A stretch of 64,000 nt of DNA from Gemmataceae bacterium (GCA_019636445.1 JAHBXO010000003.1:124001-188000); one strand, 5' to 3'. Shown: positions 26,173-35,818, counted from the first letter of the stretch. The notes: a model not told the origin generated them from the sequence alone. Program-made: numbers and translations.

Positions 26173-26221
26173 AATCGGCCAACATGTTCCGGGTCTAGTC
26201 CCCGGAACATGTTGGCCGATT
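26173..26221. repeat. 21-bp perfect stem-loop
   Basis: Arms 26173-26193 and 26201-26221 are exact inverse complements around a TCTAGTC loop; each arm contains the palindrome AACATGTT. It starts 15 bases after the activator gene. There is no T-run on the plus strand, so it may be a strong structural terminator, an RNA-stability element or a copy of a dispersed repeat. Confidence 0.85.
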
Positions 26222-26310
26222 GGGCTATCGAGGTCCGTCGGCGGCGCGTTAGGGTCGACGGGTGCCGAGCGCCCGGCGGCGGAGGATCGAACCGAACCAA
26301 GAGGTGGGGA

Positions 26311-26766
26311 ATGATTCCCGAAACCGAACACCACTGTTACTGCAAACCGACGGGTGCCCAACCGGCCGGACAACTCTACGAGATGCTACCCGTCTCGGAA
26401 TTCCTCGCGGACGAGCCGACCTGCAAGGAACTTTGGAAACTCGTTACGGAAGAGTTCCGCACGCGCAGCAAGTTCCTCGCCATTTGGCCGTGCGTGCGAC
26501 ACGTGGCGGTCCACCGGGATGACGCCGGGGTGGCGGACGGATTCCTGCTGGTTTCCGCCCCGGTAAACTGGCAGATCGACTACGTCGTCGTGAAGCCGTC
26601 GGCTCGTGGACGCGGCATCGCGAGCCGGCTCGTACGCACCGCCCTGCATCACGCCTACCTGCATGCCGCTCCGTACGTCATGCTCACGTGCAAGGATTCT
26701 CTCCGGTCGCTTTACGAAAGCTGCGGCTTCGCGGTGGTTTCCGAAACGCTCGCTGCGCGGGCATGA
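26311..26766 (+). CDS. GNAT-family N-acetyltransferase
   Basis: 151 residues from the ATG at 26311 with a GAGGTGGGGA site. The acetyl-CoA-binding motif A region is IDYVVVKPSARGRGIASRLV (R-G-R-G-I-A), followed by YVMLTCKDSLRSLYESCGF, the usual motif B. The substrate is not predictable. The gene begins 90 bases after the long stem-loop and converges on the next gene, so it is probably its own transcript. Confidence 0.88.
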   Translation: MIPETEHHCYCKPTGAQPAGQLYEMLPVSEFLADEPTCKELWKLVTEEFRTRSKFLAIWPCVRHVAVHRDDAGVADGFLLVSAPVNWQIDYVVVKPSARGRGIASRLVRTALHHAYLHAAPYVMLTCKDSLRSLYESCGFAVVSETLAARA

Positions 26767-26769
26767 CTG

Positions 26770-28377
26770 TCACTTCGCAACCAGATCCACCTGGGCCGCG
26801 TTCAGGATATCGCCCGTCGAATCGTGCTGGATGAACGCGACGAGTTTGAGGTTCTTGAGCGCGAGCGGGCGTTCGCCGCGCGGCGCGTCGGTTTCCCGTG
26901 CGGCCTCGTCGAGGAATTTGGTCAGGCCCTCGCGGATTTCGTTCGCGTTCACCGTCACGGTGTGCTCGGCGGTCTTCTGCTTCAGCGCGATCCCCTTCCC
27001 ACCCGGCACGGCACGCACCACATTGTGGTGGTAACGCACGCCGTTGCTGGCCGAATAACGGATCCGCTCCTCCACGACGGCGAAGCGGAGGAACGTCTGT
27101 TCGCCGGCCTTTTCGAGATCCGCGATCGTCGCCTTGCCGACGAACCCTTTCTCGCCTGAGGTTACGGCAAGGGCGATCTTCGCTCCGGACGGCTTTTCGA
27201 GTTCCTCGTCCACCTTCTCCTTGAGCGAGTCGAAGATCGCCTTCGACGCCGCCGCGGAGGTTTCTTTCTGAAGTCGAACCGCGCGTTTGCCGTTCACGTA
27301 GGCCAAAACCCCCTGCGAGACCCCGCTCTGGTAGAACTCGACCCGGTCCTGCGCGCCCTTGTTCGCGAACACATCCGGACCACCCTGAATGCTCATGTGA
27401 TAATTCAGCACGATCACGTCGGTGGGTTTGTAGGCCTTCAGCAGGGCATCCCGCGCGAAGTCGAAGGCGGCCGCCTGCACAGCTTCGTTGGCCGAAAAAA
27501 TTTCGACGACGGCGATCCGGTCGCCTTTGGCCTTCCGCCCCTTGTACTCCTCGACCTTGAATGGCGGGTTGGACTTCGCGTAGTCCTGGTAGTCGCGAGC
27601 TTCGAGACGTTGGATCTGCAGATCGTACTTTTTCGCCTCTTCCGCCTTACCGGCCTTCGACAGAACCCGGCTCAAGGATTCCAGCACTTCCATCCGCACC
27701 GCCGCGTCGTCGTCATCCGACAGCAGGCGTTCGGCCTTTCGCGCCTGGGCGAGTGCCACGTCCTCGAAACCGGCTTGATCCAGCAGCACGGTCGCGAAGC
27801 GCAGGGCCGCGCTGCGTTCCCAGCGGGCACCGTAATCGGCCGAGAGCTTCGTCGCGCGATCGACGATCGCGCGGGCCTCGTCCGGCTTCATCTTTTTCGC
27901 CGCCGCCTGGCCGAGCAACGCCAGCGAGGTATCGAACACCGTCTGCGGATCGTCCGACTGGGCGAGGGTTTCCTTCGTCAATTCGAAAGGATCGGTCAGC
28001 TTCTTGAGCGTGCTGGGACGAAGGTCGGTCAGTTCGAGCGGTCCGCCACCCAGGCTCAACGAACCGGCGATCTTCTTGCCGTCCTTCGCCGCGACGCCAT
28101 CGAACGTCAGGAACGGTTGTTTGTCGAGGGTCATGGAGAATTTCAGCGTGGAGCCGTTCACGGCGACGGCTTCGATCTTGGGTTCGGCCTTGAACTGCGC
28201 CGTCGCGTCCACGATGTCGCCGACCCATTTGCCGTCCGCCTGCGAGAACGCGAGCAGGAACATCACCGGCCGATCGCCGAGGCGGAGGGTCAGTTTCCAG
28301 GATCCGGCCGGTGGTTCCGCGGCGGCAAGCGACGTCGCGAGCAGGAGGATCGCGGCCAGAGAGACGGAACGGAACAT
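26770..28377 (-). CDS. secreted protein with helical-repeat and thioredoxin-like regions
   Basis: 535 residues with a clear signal peptide (AAILLLATSLAAAEPP). Residues about 20-125 look like an all-beta domain (WKLTLRLGDRPVMFLLAFSQ). Residues 140-265 are helical and TPR-like. From about 290 the segment RIAVVEIFSANEAVQAAAFD, then DVIVLNYHMSI and GVLAYVNGKRAV, recalls Omp28/DUF1223-type thioredoxin-fold proteins, but the CxxC pair is absent. Function is unknown. It has an AAAGGA site before the ATG at 28377 and may be co-transcribed with the upstream aminotransferase gene, 11 bases away. Confidence 0.7.
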   Translation of the reverse strand: MFRSVSLAAILLLATSLAAAEPPAGSWKLTLRLGDRPVMFLLAFSQADGKWVGDIVDATAQFKAEPKIEAVAVNGSTLKFSMTLDKQPFLTFDGVAAKDGKKIAGSLSLGGGPLELTDLRPSTLKKLTDPFELTKETLAQSDDPQTVFDTSLALLGQAAAKKMKPDEARAIVDRATKLSADYGARWERSAALRFATVLLDQAGFEDVALAQARKAERLLSDDDDAAVRMEVLESLSRVLSKAGKAEEAKKYDLQIQRLEARDYQDYAKSNPPFKVEEYKGRKAKGDRIAVVEIFSANEAVQAAAFDFARDALLKAYKPTDVIVLNYHMSIQGGPDVFANKGAQDRVEFYQSGVSQGVLAYVNGKRAVRLQKETSAAASKAIFDSLKEKVDEELEKPSGAKIALAVTSGEKGFVGKATIADLEKAGEQTFLRFAVVEERIRYSASNGVRYHHNVVRAVPGGKGIALKQKTAEHTVTVNANEIREGLTKFLDEAARETDAPRGERPLALKNLKLVAFIQHDSTGDILNAAQVDLVAK

Positions 28378-28388
28378 GCGAAGTCCTT

Positions 28389-29528
28389 TCAGGACGGCGG
28401 GAAGGCGGCGGAGATCTCGCTCGCGTTACGGTAGATGTTCGCCAGCGTGCGGGCAACAATTTCGACCGACTCGTTACCCGCGAGCAGCACGGGATGATGC
28501 AGCTTCACGACCATTTCACCCGCCCGCGCCGCTTCGGTCAGCGGTCCGGCGGCACGGAAACGCGACGGCGAGCGCCCGAGATGCAGAGCGGCGAATCCGG
28601 CGTCGAACGCGATCCCTTCCGCCCGTGCCGCACGAAGGAACACGTCGCGCGATAGCCCGAACGCGATCGGATCAAAGCGGAAACCGACTTTGTAATACGC
28701 CGGCATCGATCTGGGTGCGTTCTCGAACAACTCAAGTCCCGGAACTCGTTCTTCAGCGATTCGCAGGACGGCAGCGGCCCGTTGAATAGTGTCCGCATGT
28801 AAACGCTCCAGTTGCGGCAGAAGCACCGCGGACTGGAGTTCACTCAATGCCGCCCACGCCTGGACTCCGCGATGCAGCCAGAGCTTGGCACGCCGATAGG
28901 CGCGTTCGTCTTGGAACAAGAGCGCCCCGCCGCGACCGGCCGCGAGCAGTTTCGACCCGCCGAAACTGAGCGTACCGACGGTGCCGAAGCTGCCGCACGG
29001 CTTCGGCCCGATCGCCGCGCCGGGGCACTGGGCACAATCCTCAACGACGGGAACGCCGAGCGCCGAAACCGCGTCCATCGGTACGATGCCGCCGTGCAAG
29101 TGCGAGACGAGGATCGCCTTGGTCTTTGGACCGATCGCGCCGGTCAACCGCGCGGGATCGAGATTGAAGTTTTTCGCGGACACATCCACGAGCACCGGCC
29201 GTGCGCCGATGGCGTGGACCGTGAGAAAATTGGATTCGTATTCGTAGGCGGCGAGGACGACCTCATCGCCAGGCCCGACGCCAACGGCACGCAGGGCAGC
29301 CTCGACGGCAATCGTGCCACTCGAACAGGTGAGCACGTGCGGTGTCTGGTACCGTTCGGCGAGCCGTCGTTCCAGTTCTTCGACGTGCGGACCGTGATAG
29401 CCGCCCCAGGTTCCTTCGTTCATCGCGCGGGCGACGGCGTCCCGGACGTCGTCCGTCGACGGGGGCCACGGGGGCGGGCCGTCGGGAAACGCGGGTGGGC
29501 CGCCGAGTATCGCGGGAATCGGGTGCAC
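28389..29528 (-). CDS. DegT/DnrJ/EryC1/StrS-family PLP aminotransferase
   Basis: 379 residues from a GTG at 29528 preceded by GAAGAGAG; the frame stays open upstream but would run into the divergent gene. The order of motifs fits the family: GTWGGYHGPHVEELERRLAE, VLTCSSGTIAVEAAL, GDEVVLAAYEYESN, VVEDCAQCPGA, and FGGSKLLAAGRGG with the PLP-binding lysine. Members make amino sugars from keto sugars, but several act elsewhere. With a sugar isomerase gene divergent to it, a carbohydrate role is plausible. Confidence 0.88.
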   Translation of the reverse strand: MHPIPAILGGPPAFPDGPPPWPPSTDDVRDAVARAMNEGTWGGYHGPHVEELERRLAERYQTPHVLTCSSGTIAVEAALRAVGVGPGDEVVLAAYEYESNFLTVHAIGARPVLVDVSAKNFNLDPARLTGAIGPKTKAILVSHLHGGIVPMDAVSALGVPVVEDCAQCPGAAIGPKPCGSFGTVGTLSFGGSKLLAAGRGGALLFQDERAYRRAKLWLHRGVQAWAALSELQSAVLLPQLERLHADTIQRAAAVLRIAEERVPGLELFENAPRSMPAYYKVGFRFDPIAFGLSRDVFLRAARAEGIAFDAGFAALHLGRSPSRFRAAGPLTEAARAGEMVVKLHHPVLLAGNESVEIVARTLANIYRNASEISAAFPPS

Positions 29529-29613
29529 GCTCTCTTCATACGATTCCGTGGGCGAATCTTGTCGCAATCGGGCCGCCGTACGAAGACAAAGGAAAGGAAT
29601 CTCCTGCTCACGG

Positions 29614-30612
29614 ATGCCGCCGATGCCCCGACAAGTCTTGCTCTTCACCGGCCCCTGGGCGGACCTGCCCCTCGAAACACTCGCCATGAAGGCGAACGAG
29701 TGGGGCTATCACGGCGTCGAACTGTGCTGCTGGGGCGATCACCTCGAAGTCCAGCGCAGCCTCGGCGACGAGGATACCGTCACCGCGAAACTCGAACTAC
29801 TCGCCCGCCACGACTTGCAACTGCCCGTGATCGCGAACCACAAAATCGGCCAGTGCGTTTCCGATGTCGTGGACAAGCGGCACCAGTCGCTCGTACCGGA
29901 CTATGTGTGGGGCGACGGCAAGCCGGCCGGTGTCCACCAGCGCGCCGCGGAGGAAATGATCGCGACCTTCAAACTGGCGGAGAAACTTGGAGCCAGCATC
30001 GTGAGCGGTTTTACCGGTTCGCCCATTTGGAGCCATGTGGCGGGCTACCCCGCACCGAAGCCGGAGTTGATCGCCGATGCCTTCAAACAATTCGCGAAGC
30101 AGTGGCACCCGATCCTGGACGCGGCCCGGGATTCCGGCGTGCGCTTCGCCTTCGAAGTCCATCCGGGGCAGATCGCCTTCGACATCCACTCGGCCGAGAT
30201 GGCGCTCGAGGCGCTCGACGGGCGCGAGGAGTTCGGCTTCACATTCGACCCCAGCCACCTGCACTGGCAAGGAATCGAGCCGGTCGAATTCCTGCGGCGG
30301 TTCCCCGACCGGATATTCCATGTCCACGTGAAGGACGCCGCGCTGACGCTCAACGGCCGCGCGGGCATCCTAACGGGCTATTGGCCGAGCGGCGATCCCC
30401 GCCGGGGATTCCAATTCCGCTCACCCGGCCGCGGCGGCATCGATTGGGAAGCGATCATCCGGGGCCTGAACGAGATCGGCTACGACGGCGCATTGTCGGT
30501 CGACTGGCACGACGCCGGAATGGACCGCGAGTTCGGCGCGGCCGAAGCGTGCCAGTTTGTCAAACGGCTCGACTTCGACCCGCCATCGCACACACGCCAG
30601 GCGTTCCGTTGA
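29614..30612 (+). CDS. sugar phosphate isomerase/epimerase (AP-endonuclease-2 TIM barrel)
   Basis: 332 residues from the ATG at 29614 (GGAAAGGA about 15 bases upstream; an ATG at 29623 is also possible). Xylose-isomerase-like TIM-barrel motifs are present: ANEWGYHGVELCCW near the N-terminus, RFAFEVHPGQIAFD (metal-binding Glu), FTFDPSHLHWQGI, FHVHVKD, and YDGALSVDWHDAGMD. Such proteins are abundant in planctomycetes and act on sugars or inositols; the substrate is unknown. It is divergent from the aminotransferase, with 85 bases between. Confidence 0.9.
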   Translation: MPPMPRQVLLFTGPWADLPLETLAMKANEWGYHGVELCCWGDHLEVQRSLGDEDTVTAKLELLARHDLQLPVIANHKIGQCVSDVVDKRHQSLVPDYVWGDGKPAGVHQRAAEEMIATFKLAEKLGASIVSGFTGSPIWSHVAGYPAPKPELIADAFKQFAKQWHPILDAARDSGVRFAFEVHPGQIAFDIHSAEMALEALDGREEFGFTFDPSHLHWQGIEPVEFLRRFPDRIFHVHVKDAALTLNGRAGILTGYWPSGDPRRGFQFRSPGRGGIDWEAIIRGLNEIGYDGALSVDWHDAGMDREFGAAEACQFVKRLDFDPPSHTRQAFR

Positions 30613-30661
30613 ACGGTCAACCACCGTGTCGTCCGACCATTGCCTAACGAGAGATTCGACC

Positions 30662-30949
30662 GTGTCGTTCCCCGAAATCGCCATTGTGGACGCCTTGAAG
30701 AAAACGTGGACCGACCGGCGCGTCCGCGTGAAACCAGGCTCGAAGCCGGAACTCAAGCGATTCGAGGGCCGGGTCGGCCGCGTCGTCACGGTCAACTACG
30801 GCGGGCGCGCCATCATCGACTTCGCCGACGGCGCGTGGTACGACCTGGCCGATTTCGAATCGTTGTTGGATGTCGTCGGCGACGACGAGGCCTCGGGCTA
30901 CGACGCCACCGTGAACAGCGCCCAGGCGCTTCCCACGCGACAGTCTTAG
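30662..30949 (+). CDS. small KOW/SH3-like hypothetical protein
   Basis: 95 residues from a GTG at 30662 with CGAGAGA upstream. The middle reads GRVGRVVTVNYGGRAIIDFA, a small beta-barrel pattern (KOW- or SH3-like), after a basic stretch VRVKPGSKPELKRFE; the C-terminus is acidic. Nucleic-acid or protein binding is a guess. The stop overlaps the stop of the convergent Ldh-family gene (CTTAGG). Confidence 0.6.
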   Translation: MSFPEIAIVDALKKTWTDRRVRVKPGSKPELKRFEGRVGRVVTVNYGGRAIIDFADGAWYDLADFESLLDVVGDDEASGYDATVNSAQALPTRQS

Positions 30950-31995
30950 GGCAGAACGACGTTCAGCCGTTCCGCCTCCTTGACCAACATCGTCCAGGTC
31001 CCGTCCGGGATGGCGATCCCGTCGATCAGCCGCCGCGCCTTCATCGCACGTTCGGGATCGCCAGGGAGCATGATGCGTTCGACACCCGCGGCGGTCGGGC
31101 AGCTGCGCACGAATCCCGCGAGGCCGGTGGTTGATTCGAGGAACCGCTCGCGTCCGCCGAAGAGTTCGGGGTTGAGGACGATGAAGAGGAGCGCGTTGCC
31201 GATGCCGGCGAGCGGAGCGTCGGGATGGCTGCACGACCCCCCGGAGAGGCCACCGGCGAAGAGGTCGATCAGCAGGCCGAGTCCGAAGCCCTTGTAGGCC
31301 TGCGAACCGCCGAACGGCAGCAAGGTGCCGCGCGGCTCCTCATAGAGCACGGCCGGATTTGTTGTCGGCTGACCGGTGGCGTCCAACAGCCAGCCCGGCG
31401 GTACCGGTTCCTTCTTCTGATAATGGACGCGGACCTTTCCTTCGGCAGCCACGGAGGTGCCGAAATCCAGCACGACCGGTTCGGCGTCGGTCGGCACGCC
31501 GAGGCAAATCGGATTGGTGCTGATGCGGCCCTCGCGTCCGCCGGGCGGTGCGACCCGTCGGCCGGCACCGTGCGAATTGACGCAAGCGATGAGCGCGAAG
31601 CCTCGTGCCGCGGCACGTTCGGCGTATTCGCCCAATCGGCCCACGTGCCCGCTGTTTCGCAGCGTACCGGACGCGACGCCGAGCGCGGAGACTTTCTCCA
31701 GTAGCATCCCCAACAACCGGTGCGATTGCACCTGCCCCAATCCCCAGTTCGCATCCGCCGCGACCACGGCGGGCGTCTCGCTCAAGATGTCGAGCGGCAC
31801 GCCGGCGCGGAACTTTCCGTCCTTCAAGAATTGCAAGTACTGAGGCACGCGCATCACGCCGTGGGAGTCGTGCCCGCAGAGGTTGGCATCCACGAGGTGC
31901 CGGGCGACGACATCGGCATCGGCGGCGGGAACGTTCGCGGCGACGAAGAGCGAACGGGCGAACGAACACAATGGTTCGGGAAGCAGTGTCGGCAT
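30946..31995 (-). CDS. Ldh-family NAD(P)-dependent 2-hydroxyacid dehydrogenase
   Basis: 349 residues of the malate/L-lactate/ureidoglycolate dehydrogenase family (PF02615), which is unrelated to classic LDH. The hallmark motif NLCGHDSHGVMRVPQY holds catalytic residues. VNSHGAGRRVAPPGG, ISTNPICLGVP and GGSQAYKGFGLGLLIDLFAG complete the family pattern. It oxidises 2-hydroxy acids or reduces 2-keto acids; the substrate is not defined. The ATG at 31995 gives the normal N-terminus. The upstream in-frame extension is rejected because it runs into the next gene's leader. Confidence 0.93.
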   Translation of the reverse strand: MPTLLPEPLCSFARSLFVAANVPAADADVVARHLVDANLCGHDSHGVMRVPQYLQFLKDGKFRAGVPLDILSETPAVVAADANWGLGQVQSHRLLGMLLEKVSALGVASGTLRNSGHVGRLGEYAERAAARGFALIACVNSHGAGRRVAPPGGREGRISTNPICLGVPTDAEPVVLDFGTSVAAEGKVRVHYQKKEPVPPGWLLDATGQPTTNPAVLYEEPRGTLLPFGGSQAYKGFGLGLLIDLFAGGLSGGSCSHPDAPLAGIGNALLFIVLNPELFGGRERFLESTTGLAGFVRSCPTAAGVERIMLPGDPERAMKARRLIDGIAIPDGTWTMLVKEAERLNVVLP

Positions 31996-32072
31996 AGAAC
32001 ACCCGGAAGATCGACGGTAATCATGTGCTACGAGGCCAACGATTGGTTGGCTTCCGAAAAGGGGAGCGTCCG

Positions 32073-33086
32073 ATGGCATTCCGCGTAACCGCAAAGGACG
32101 TTCGCGCCGGAGTCCAGGCCGGCACAGCCTACGAGTTGGCCGGCAACGGTTGCCGTGCCGAGGTCTGGCCCACGCACGGCTTCAACTGCCTGCGTTGGCA
32201 GATGACCGACGCGCGCGGAGATTGGGACGATCTGATCTTCGCGATGCCGGACTGGGAACAGAACCCGGTGCCGACGCGCAGCGGCCACCCTATTCTCTTC
32301 CCCTTCCCCAATCGATTGCGCAACGGACGGTTCGAACACGGCGGCCAGACCTGGCAACTGCCATTGAACGAGGCGAGCGGCCTGCACGCGATCCACGGTT
32401 TTACCCCGCGCAACCCGTGGCGTGTCATCGACAGCGGCACCACGCCCGACTCCGCGTTCGTGACGGGCGAATTCCAAATCTCGAAGGACGCACCGGCCGC
32501 AGTGGGCTGCTGGCCCGCGGATGCCCGATTGCGGCTGACCTATCGACTGACCGAATCGGCGCTGCGAGTCGAAGCCCTTGTCGATGCGGCCGACGGAAAA
32601 GAACTGCCGTTCGGCCTCGGCTATCACCCATACTTCCGTGCACCGGGCGGAGGGGCCGACGTGTCGGGTTGGCACATCACCGCGCCCGCCTACGAGACCT
32701 GGGAACTCGAAGCGAATCTTCCGACCGGTCGCAAAAATCCTGTAGGCGGGTCACTGGATTTCCGCACAGGTCGATCAATCGGAATGACGGTGCTCGACAC
32801 GGCCTACACGTCGCTGATGATTCCGTCGGACCGTTTGGGCGAAATGGCGAGGTTGGAAAACCCGGGTTCGGAATTCCGCCTTGTTGTCGCGGTCGATGGG
32901 TCGTTCCGCGAACTGCTCCTATTCACGCCCCAGCATCGCAAGGCCGTCGCGATCGAGCCGTACACTTGCGCGACCGACGCGGCCAATCGACCGGGCGACG
33001 CGAGAACGGCCGCAGGCTGGATCGTGTTGCCGGCCGGCGAATGCTGGATGGGCACCGTCGAATATCGTCGGGAACGTATTTCCTGA
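32073..33086 (+). CDS. aldose 1-epimerase family protein
   Basis: 337 residues from the ATG at 32073 with AAAAGGGGAG upstream. The GalM-like fold is shown by HPILFPFPNRLRNGRF, HAIHGFTPRNPW (substrate His), LPFGLGYHPYFRAPGG (second His) and KAVAIEPYTCATDA (catalytic Glu). It interconverts alpha and beta anomers of hexoses or hexose phosphates. The gene is divergent from the Ldh-family gene, with 77 bases between. Confidence 0.92.
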   Translation: MAFRVTAKDVRAGVQAGTAYELAGNGCRAEVWPTHGFNCLRWQMTDARGDWDDLIFAMPDWEQNPVPTRSGHPILFPFPNRLRNGRFEHGGQTWQLPLNEASGLHAIHGFTPRNPWRVIDSGTTPDSAFVTGEFQISKDAPAAVGCWPADARLRLTYRLTESALRVEALVDAADGKELPFGLGYHPYFRAPGGGADVSGWHITAPAYETWELEANLPTGRKNPVGGSLDFRTGRSIGMTVLDTAYTSLMIPSDRLGEMARLENPGSEFRLVVAVDGSFRELLLFTPQHRKAVAIEPYTCATDAANRPGDARTAAGWIVLPAGECWMGTVEYRRERIS

Positions 33087-33208
33087 CCCCCGGCGCAAGC
33101 CCGTAAACTATCGCGAGCGCGCGGAATGGCCCGATCCGCGACCACCGCTTGCGTGCATCGGTTCCTCGAACTACGGTTGCGTGTCCCCCGACCGCCGTAG
33201 GCGATCCG

Positions 33209-34636
33209 ATGGCTTGGCTACGCAAGACCAAAAGCACGCCCGCCGCTGCCGTCCATCGCAGCCTCATCGGCCAGTTGGCGCTCGGGCATTACGAACTGCT
33301 TCAACTGATCGGCGAAGGCAGCAACGGCGAAGTCTACCTCGCTCGCTCCCGCGAATATCCCGCCGAATACGTCGTCGTAAAGCGGATGAAGCCGCAGTTG
33401 TTGGAAAGTCCGCGGTTCCGCCAGTTCTTCGAGAGCGAAGTCCACTCGATGGCGCGGTTCAACCACCCGTACATCGTCCAACTCTACGATGCATCCCTGA
33501 ACGATCCGATCGGCCCCTGCCTCGTGATGGAATTCGTGCGGGGCGAAACATTGGAAACTCTTCTGGAAAAGTACCCGCGTTGGTATCCGGACCGGATGGC
33601 GACAATCGTAGGGAAACTCTGTCACGCGCTTCAGGCCGCCCACGACGCCGGGATCATGCACCGCGACCTGAAACCCGCGAACATCATGGTCACGGGCTTC
33701 AACACCCCGGCGGAGAGCGTGAAGGTCATGGATTTCGGCTTTGCCGGATTCACCGACCGCCTGCACGTACCGCTTGCCGAACTGACGGACGAAGCGGACG
33801 TGTCGGCGCTGGGCACGCCCGCTTACGTCAGCCCGGAAATGGTGCGCGGCGACAGCGTCGACCACCGCGCGGACCTCTACGCGGTCGGCGTGATTCTCTT
33901 CGAGATGCTGGCGGGTCGCTTGCCGTTCGACTACCCGACCGTGAGCAAGATCGTGCTGGCGCACGCCAAGACGCCGGCACCGCGTTTCGCGAAGTTGAAC
34001 ATCGCGGACGTGCCGCCAACGGTCGAAGCCGTCGTCCAGTGCGCCCTGAGCAAGTACGCGAGTGAACGGCACCCGACGGCACGTGAACTGGCGCGACACT
34101 TCGGACAGGCGATCGGCCGCGAGATCTGGCACGATTCGGCCCCATCGGACCACGCCTTCGCCAACCCCGGGCAGCAAACGCTGGCCACGGATGTGGTCGA
34201 AAAGACCATGGTTGACATTCCGATACCCAATGCGGAGGTCGAACAATTTACCTTTAGCGATCGTTTTGAAGCCCTGCTGCCGCCGAAACTCGCCGCGATG
34301 AAGATCAAAGGATTCGTCGACGAAGTCGGCGGAACCGTGATCGACAGCGAACCGGGACGCATCCTGATCAGCATCGGACTGCCCGACAGCGGCCCCTCCA
34401 AGGCGACGCGCAGCGGGGTGATCGGTTGGCTCACGTCCCGCCGAGGCCGGGGCGTGCAACCCGGCGAAGAGCCGATCGATGTCCAACTCCACCTTCACAA
34501 CCTCGATTCCAACCGAGTCGCCGTTGCAGTGGCATTTCGCCCCTATCCCGATTACCTTCCCGACGACGCCGACGAATGGCGTGACCGTTGCGAGGAACTT
34601 CACAACGTCCTTCGCATGTATCTCATCGCACGCTGA
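33209..34636 (+). CDS. cytosolic serine/threonine protein kinase
   Basis: 475 residues. Kinase domain about 27-300: glycine loop IGEGSNGEVYLA, lysine in VVVKRMK, catalytic loop HRDLKPANIM (near 151), DFGFAG, activation segment ALGTPAYVSPEMVRG and DLYAVGVILFEMLAGRLPF. All key residues are present, so it should be active. No membrane helix follows, unlike most bacterial PASTA or sensor kinases. Residues 340-475 form a conserved-looking globular domain of unknown role, which may sense or bind the substrate. The next gene starts 15 bases after its stop. Confidence 0.92.
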   Translation: MAWLRKTKSTPAAAVHRSLIGQLALGHYELLQLIGEGSNGEVYLARSREYPAEYVVVKRMKPQLLESPRFRQFFESEVHSMARFNHPYIVQLYDASLNDPIGPCLVMEFVRGETLETLLEKYPRWYPDRMATIVGKLCHALQAAHDAGIMHRDLKPANIMVTGFNTPAESVKVMDFGFAGFTDRLHVPLAELTDEADVSALGTPAYVSPEMVRGDSVDHRADLYAVGVILFEMLAGRLPFDYPTVSKIVLAHAKTPAPRFAKLNIADVPPTVEAVVQCALSKYASERHPTARELARHFGQAIGREIWHDSAPSDHAFANPGQQTLATDVVEKTMVDIPIPNAEVEQFTFSDRFEALLPPKLAAMKIKGFVDEVGGTVIDSEPGRILISIGLPDSGPSKATRSGVIGWLTSRRGRGVQPGEEPIDVQLHLHNLDSNRVAVAVAFRPYPDYLPDDADEWRDRCEELHNVLRMYLIAR

Positions 34637-34651
34637 TCCTACACTAACCGA

Positions 34652-35818
34652 ATGAACGAATCGTTGCCCGTCGTCCGGCTCAAGATCGAGCGTCGCTCGT
34701 CTCACCCGTGGATCTTCCAAAAGATGGTCGAAAAGCCCGGCACGCGCCTGCCGGGCGGCACCATCGTCGACATCGAGGACCGCGCCGGACAGTGGGTGGC
34801 GAGGGGGTTTTACAACGGTCACTCCCGCATCGCCCTTCGCGTGCTCACCTCCAAAAAGGACGAACCGGTCGATGCCGACTTCTTCCGCAAGAAGCTCCAG
34901 GCCGCGATCGCACTGCGGCGGGATATCCTGAAGCTCGATTCCGTCTCCAATGCCTATCGCCTGGTCCACTCGGAGGCGGACGGACTCAGCGGGCTGGTCG
35001 TCGACAAGTTCGGCGGCACAATCGTGCTCGAATTCTTCTCCGCCGGCATGTTCCGCGTCCGGCAGACGATCCTCGACCTGCTCGCCAGCGAATATCCGGG
35101 AGCCGCTTTCTACTGGTTCGCCGAGGAGCATGTCGGCAAGCAGGAATCGTTCGACTGCCGCAGCCCCGAACCGCCCCCGCCCGAGACGATCCACGAACAC
35201 GGCCTGAAGTTCCGCGTCGCTCCCGGATCGAAACACAAGACCGGCTTCTTCCTCGACCAACGCGACAACCGCAAGTTCCTCGGCGACCTTTGCGCCGGCC
35301 GACGCGTGCTGGACATCTGCTGCAATACCGGCGGGTTCGCCGTCTATGCCAAGGTCGGCGGCGCGACGGAATCGGTCGGCCTCGACCTCGACGAACAGGT
35401 TATCGAACTCGCGAAGCAGAACGCCAAGCTCAACGGCGTGACGGTGCGCTTCGTGCAGTCGGATCTGTTCCCCTGGCTGCGGGATGCGATACCGAACGGT
35501 CAGCGCTTCGACGTGGTGGTGCTCGATCCGGCGAAGCTCACCCGTGACCGCGAGGACGTGGACGGCGCGCTGAGGAAGTACACCGACATGAACCGACTGG
35601 CGCTGCAGGTCGTGTCGCCCGGCGGCCTCTTTCTGAGTTGTTCGTGCACCGGTTTGGTGAGCGAGCCGGACTTCCTGGAGATGCTGCGCCGCGCCTCGTG
35701 GCAGGCCGGGCGGGAACTCCAGATCTTCAAGGTGTCGGGTGCCGGAGCGGACCATCCGTTCCTTGCGCACGTGCAGGAGGGCCGGTATCTCAAGGCCGTC
35801 TTCGCCCGCGTGACGTGA
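34652..35818 (+). CDS. class I SAM-dependent rRNA methyltransferase, RlmI-like
   Basis: 388 residues. An N-terminal PUA domain (SHPWIFQKMVEK, then GQWVARGFYNGHSRIALRVL) precedes a central EEHVGKQE region and the Rossmann domain: RVLDICCNTGGFAVYAK (SAM), VGLDLDEQVIELAKQNAKLN, and LDPAKLTRDREDV where RlmI usually has DPPxF. FLSCSCTGLV follows. RlmI methylates C5 of a 23S rRNA cytosine; here the DPP-to-DPA change makes the exact target uncertain. Probably co-transcribed with the kinase gene. Confidence 0.88.
   Translation: MNESLPVVRLKIERRSSHPWIFQKMVEKPGTRLPGGTIVDIEDRAGQWVARGFYNGHSRIALRVLTSKKDEPVDADFFRKKLQAAIALRRDILKLDSVSNAYRLVHSEADGLSGLVVDKFGGTIVLEFFSAGMFRVRQTILDLLASEYPGAAFYWFAEEHVGKQESFDCRSPEPPPPETIHEHGLKFRVAPGSKHKTGFFLDQRDNRKFLGDLCAGRRVLDICCNTGGFAVYAKVGGATESVGLDLDEQVIELAKQNAKLNGVTVRFVQSDLFPWLRDAIPNGQRFDVVVLDPAKLTRDREDVDGALRKYTDMNRLALQVVSPGGLFLSCSCTGLVSEPDFLEMLRRASWQAGRELQIFKVSGAGADHPFLAHVQEGRYLKAVFARVT

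Noticed and set aside
28812..30647. A 611-codon plus-strand frame running through the aminotransferase and isomerase genes.
   Set aside because: It is out of frame with both genes and has no domain.
33218..35770. An 850-codon open frame on the minus strand opposite the kinase and methyltransferase genes.
   Set aside because: Both genes on the other strand have complete family motifs. The antisense product shows no domain and has the composition expected of a GC-rich shadow frame.
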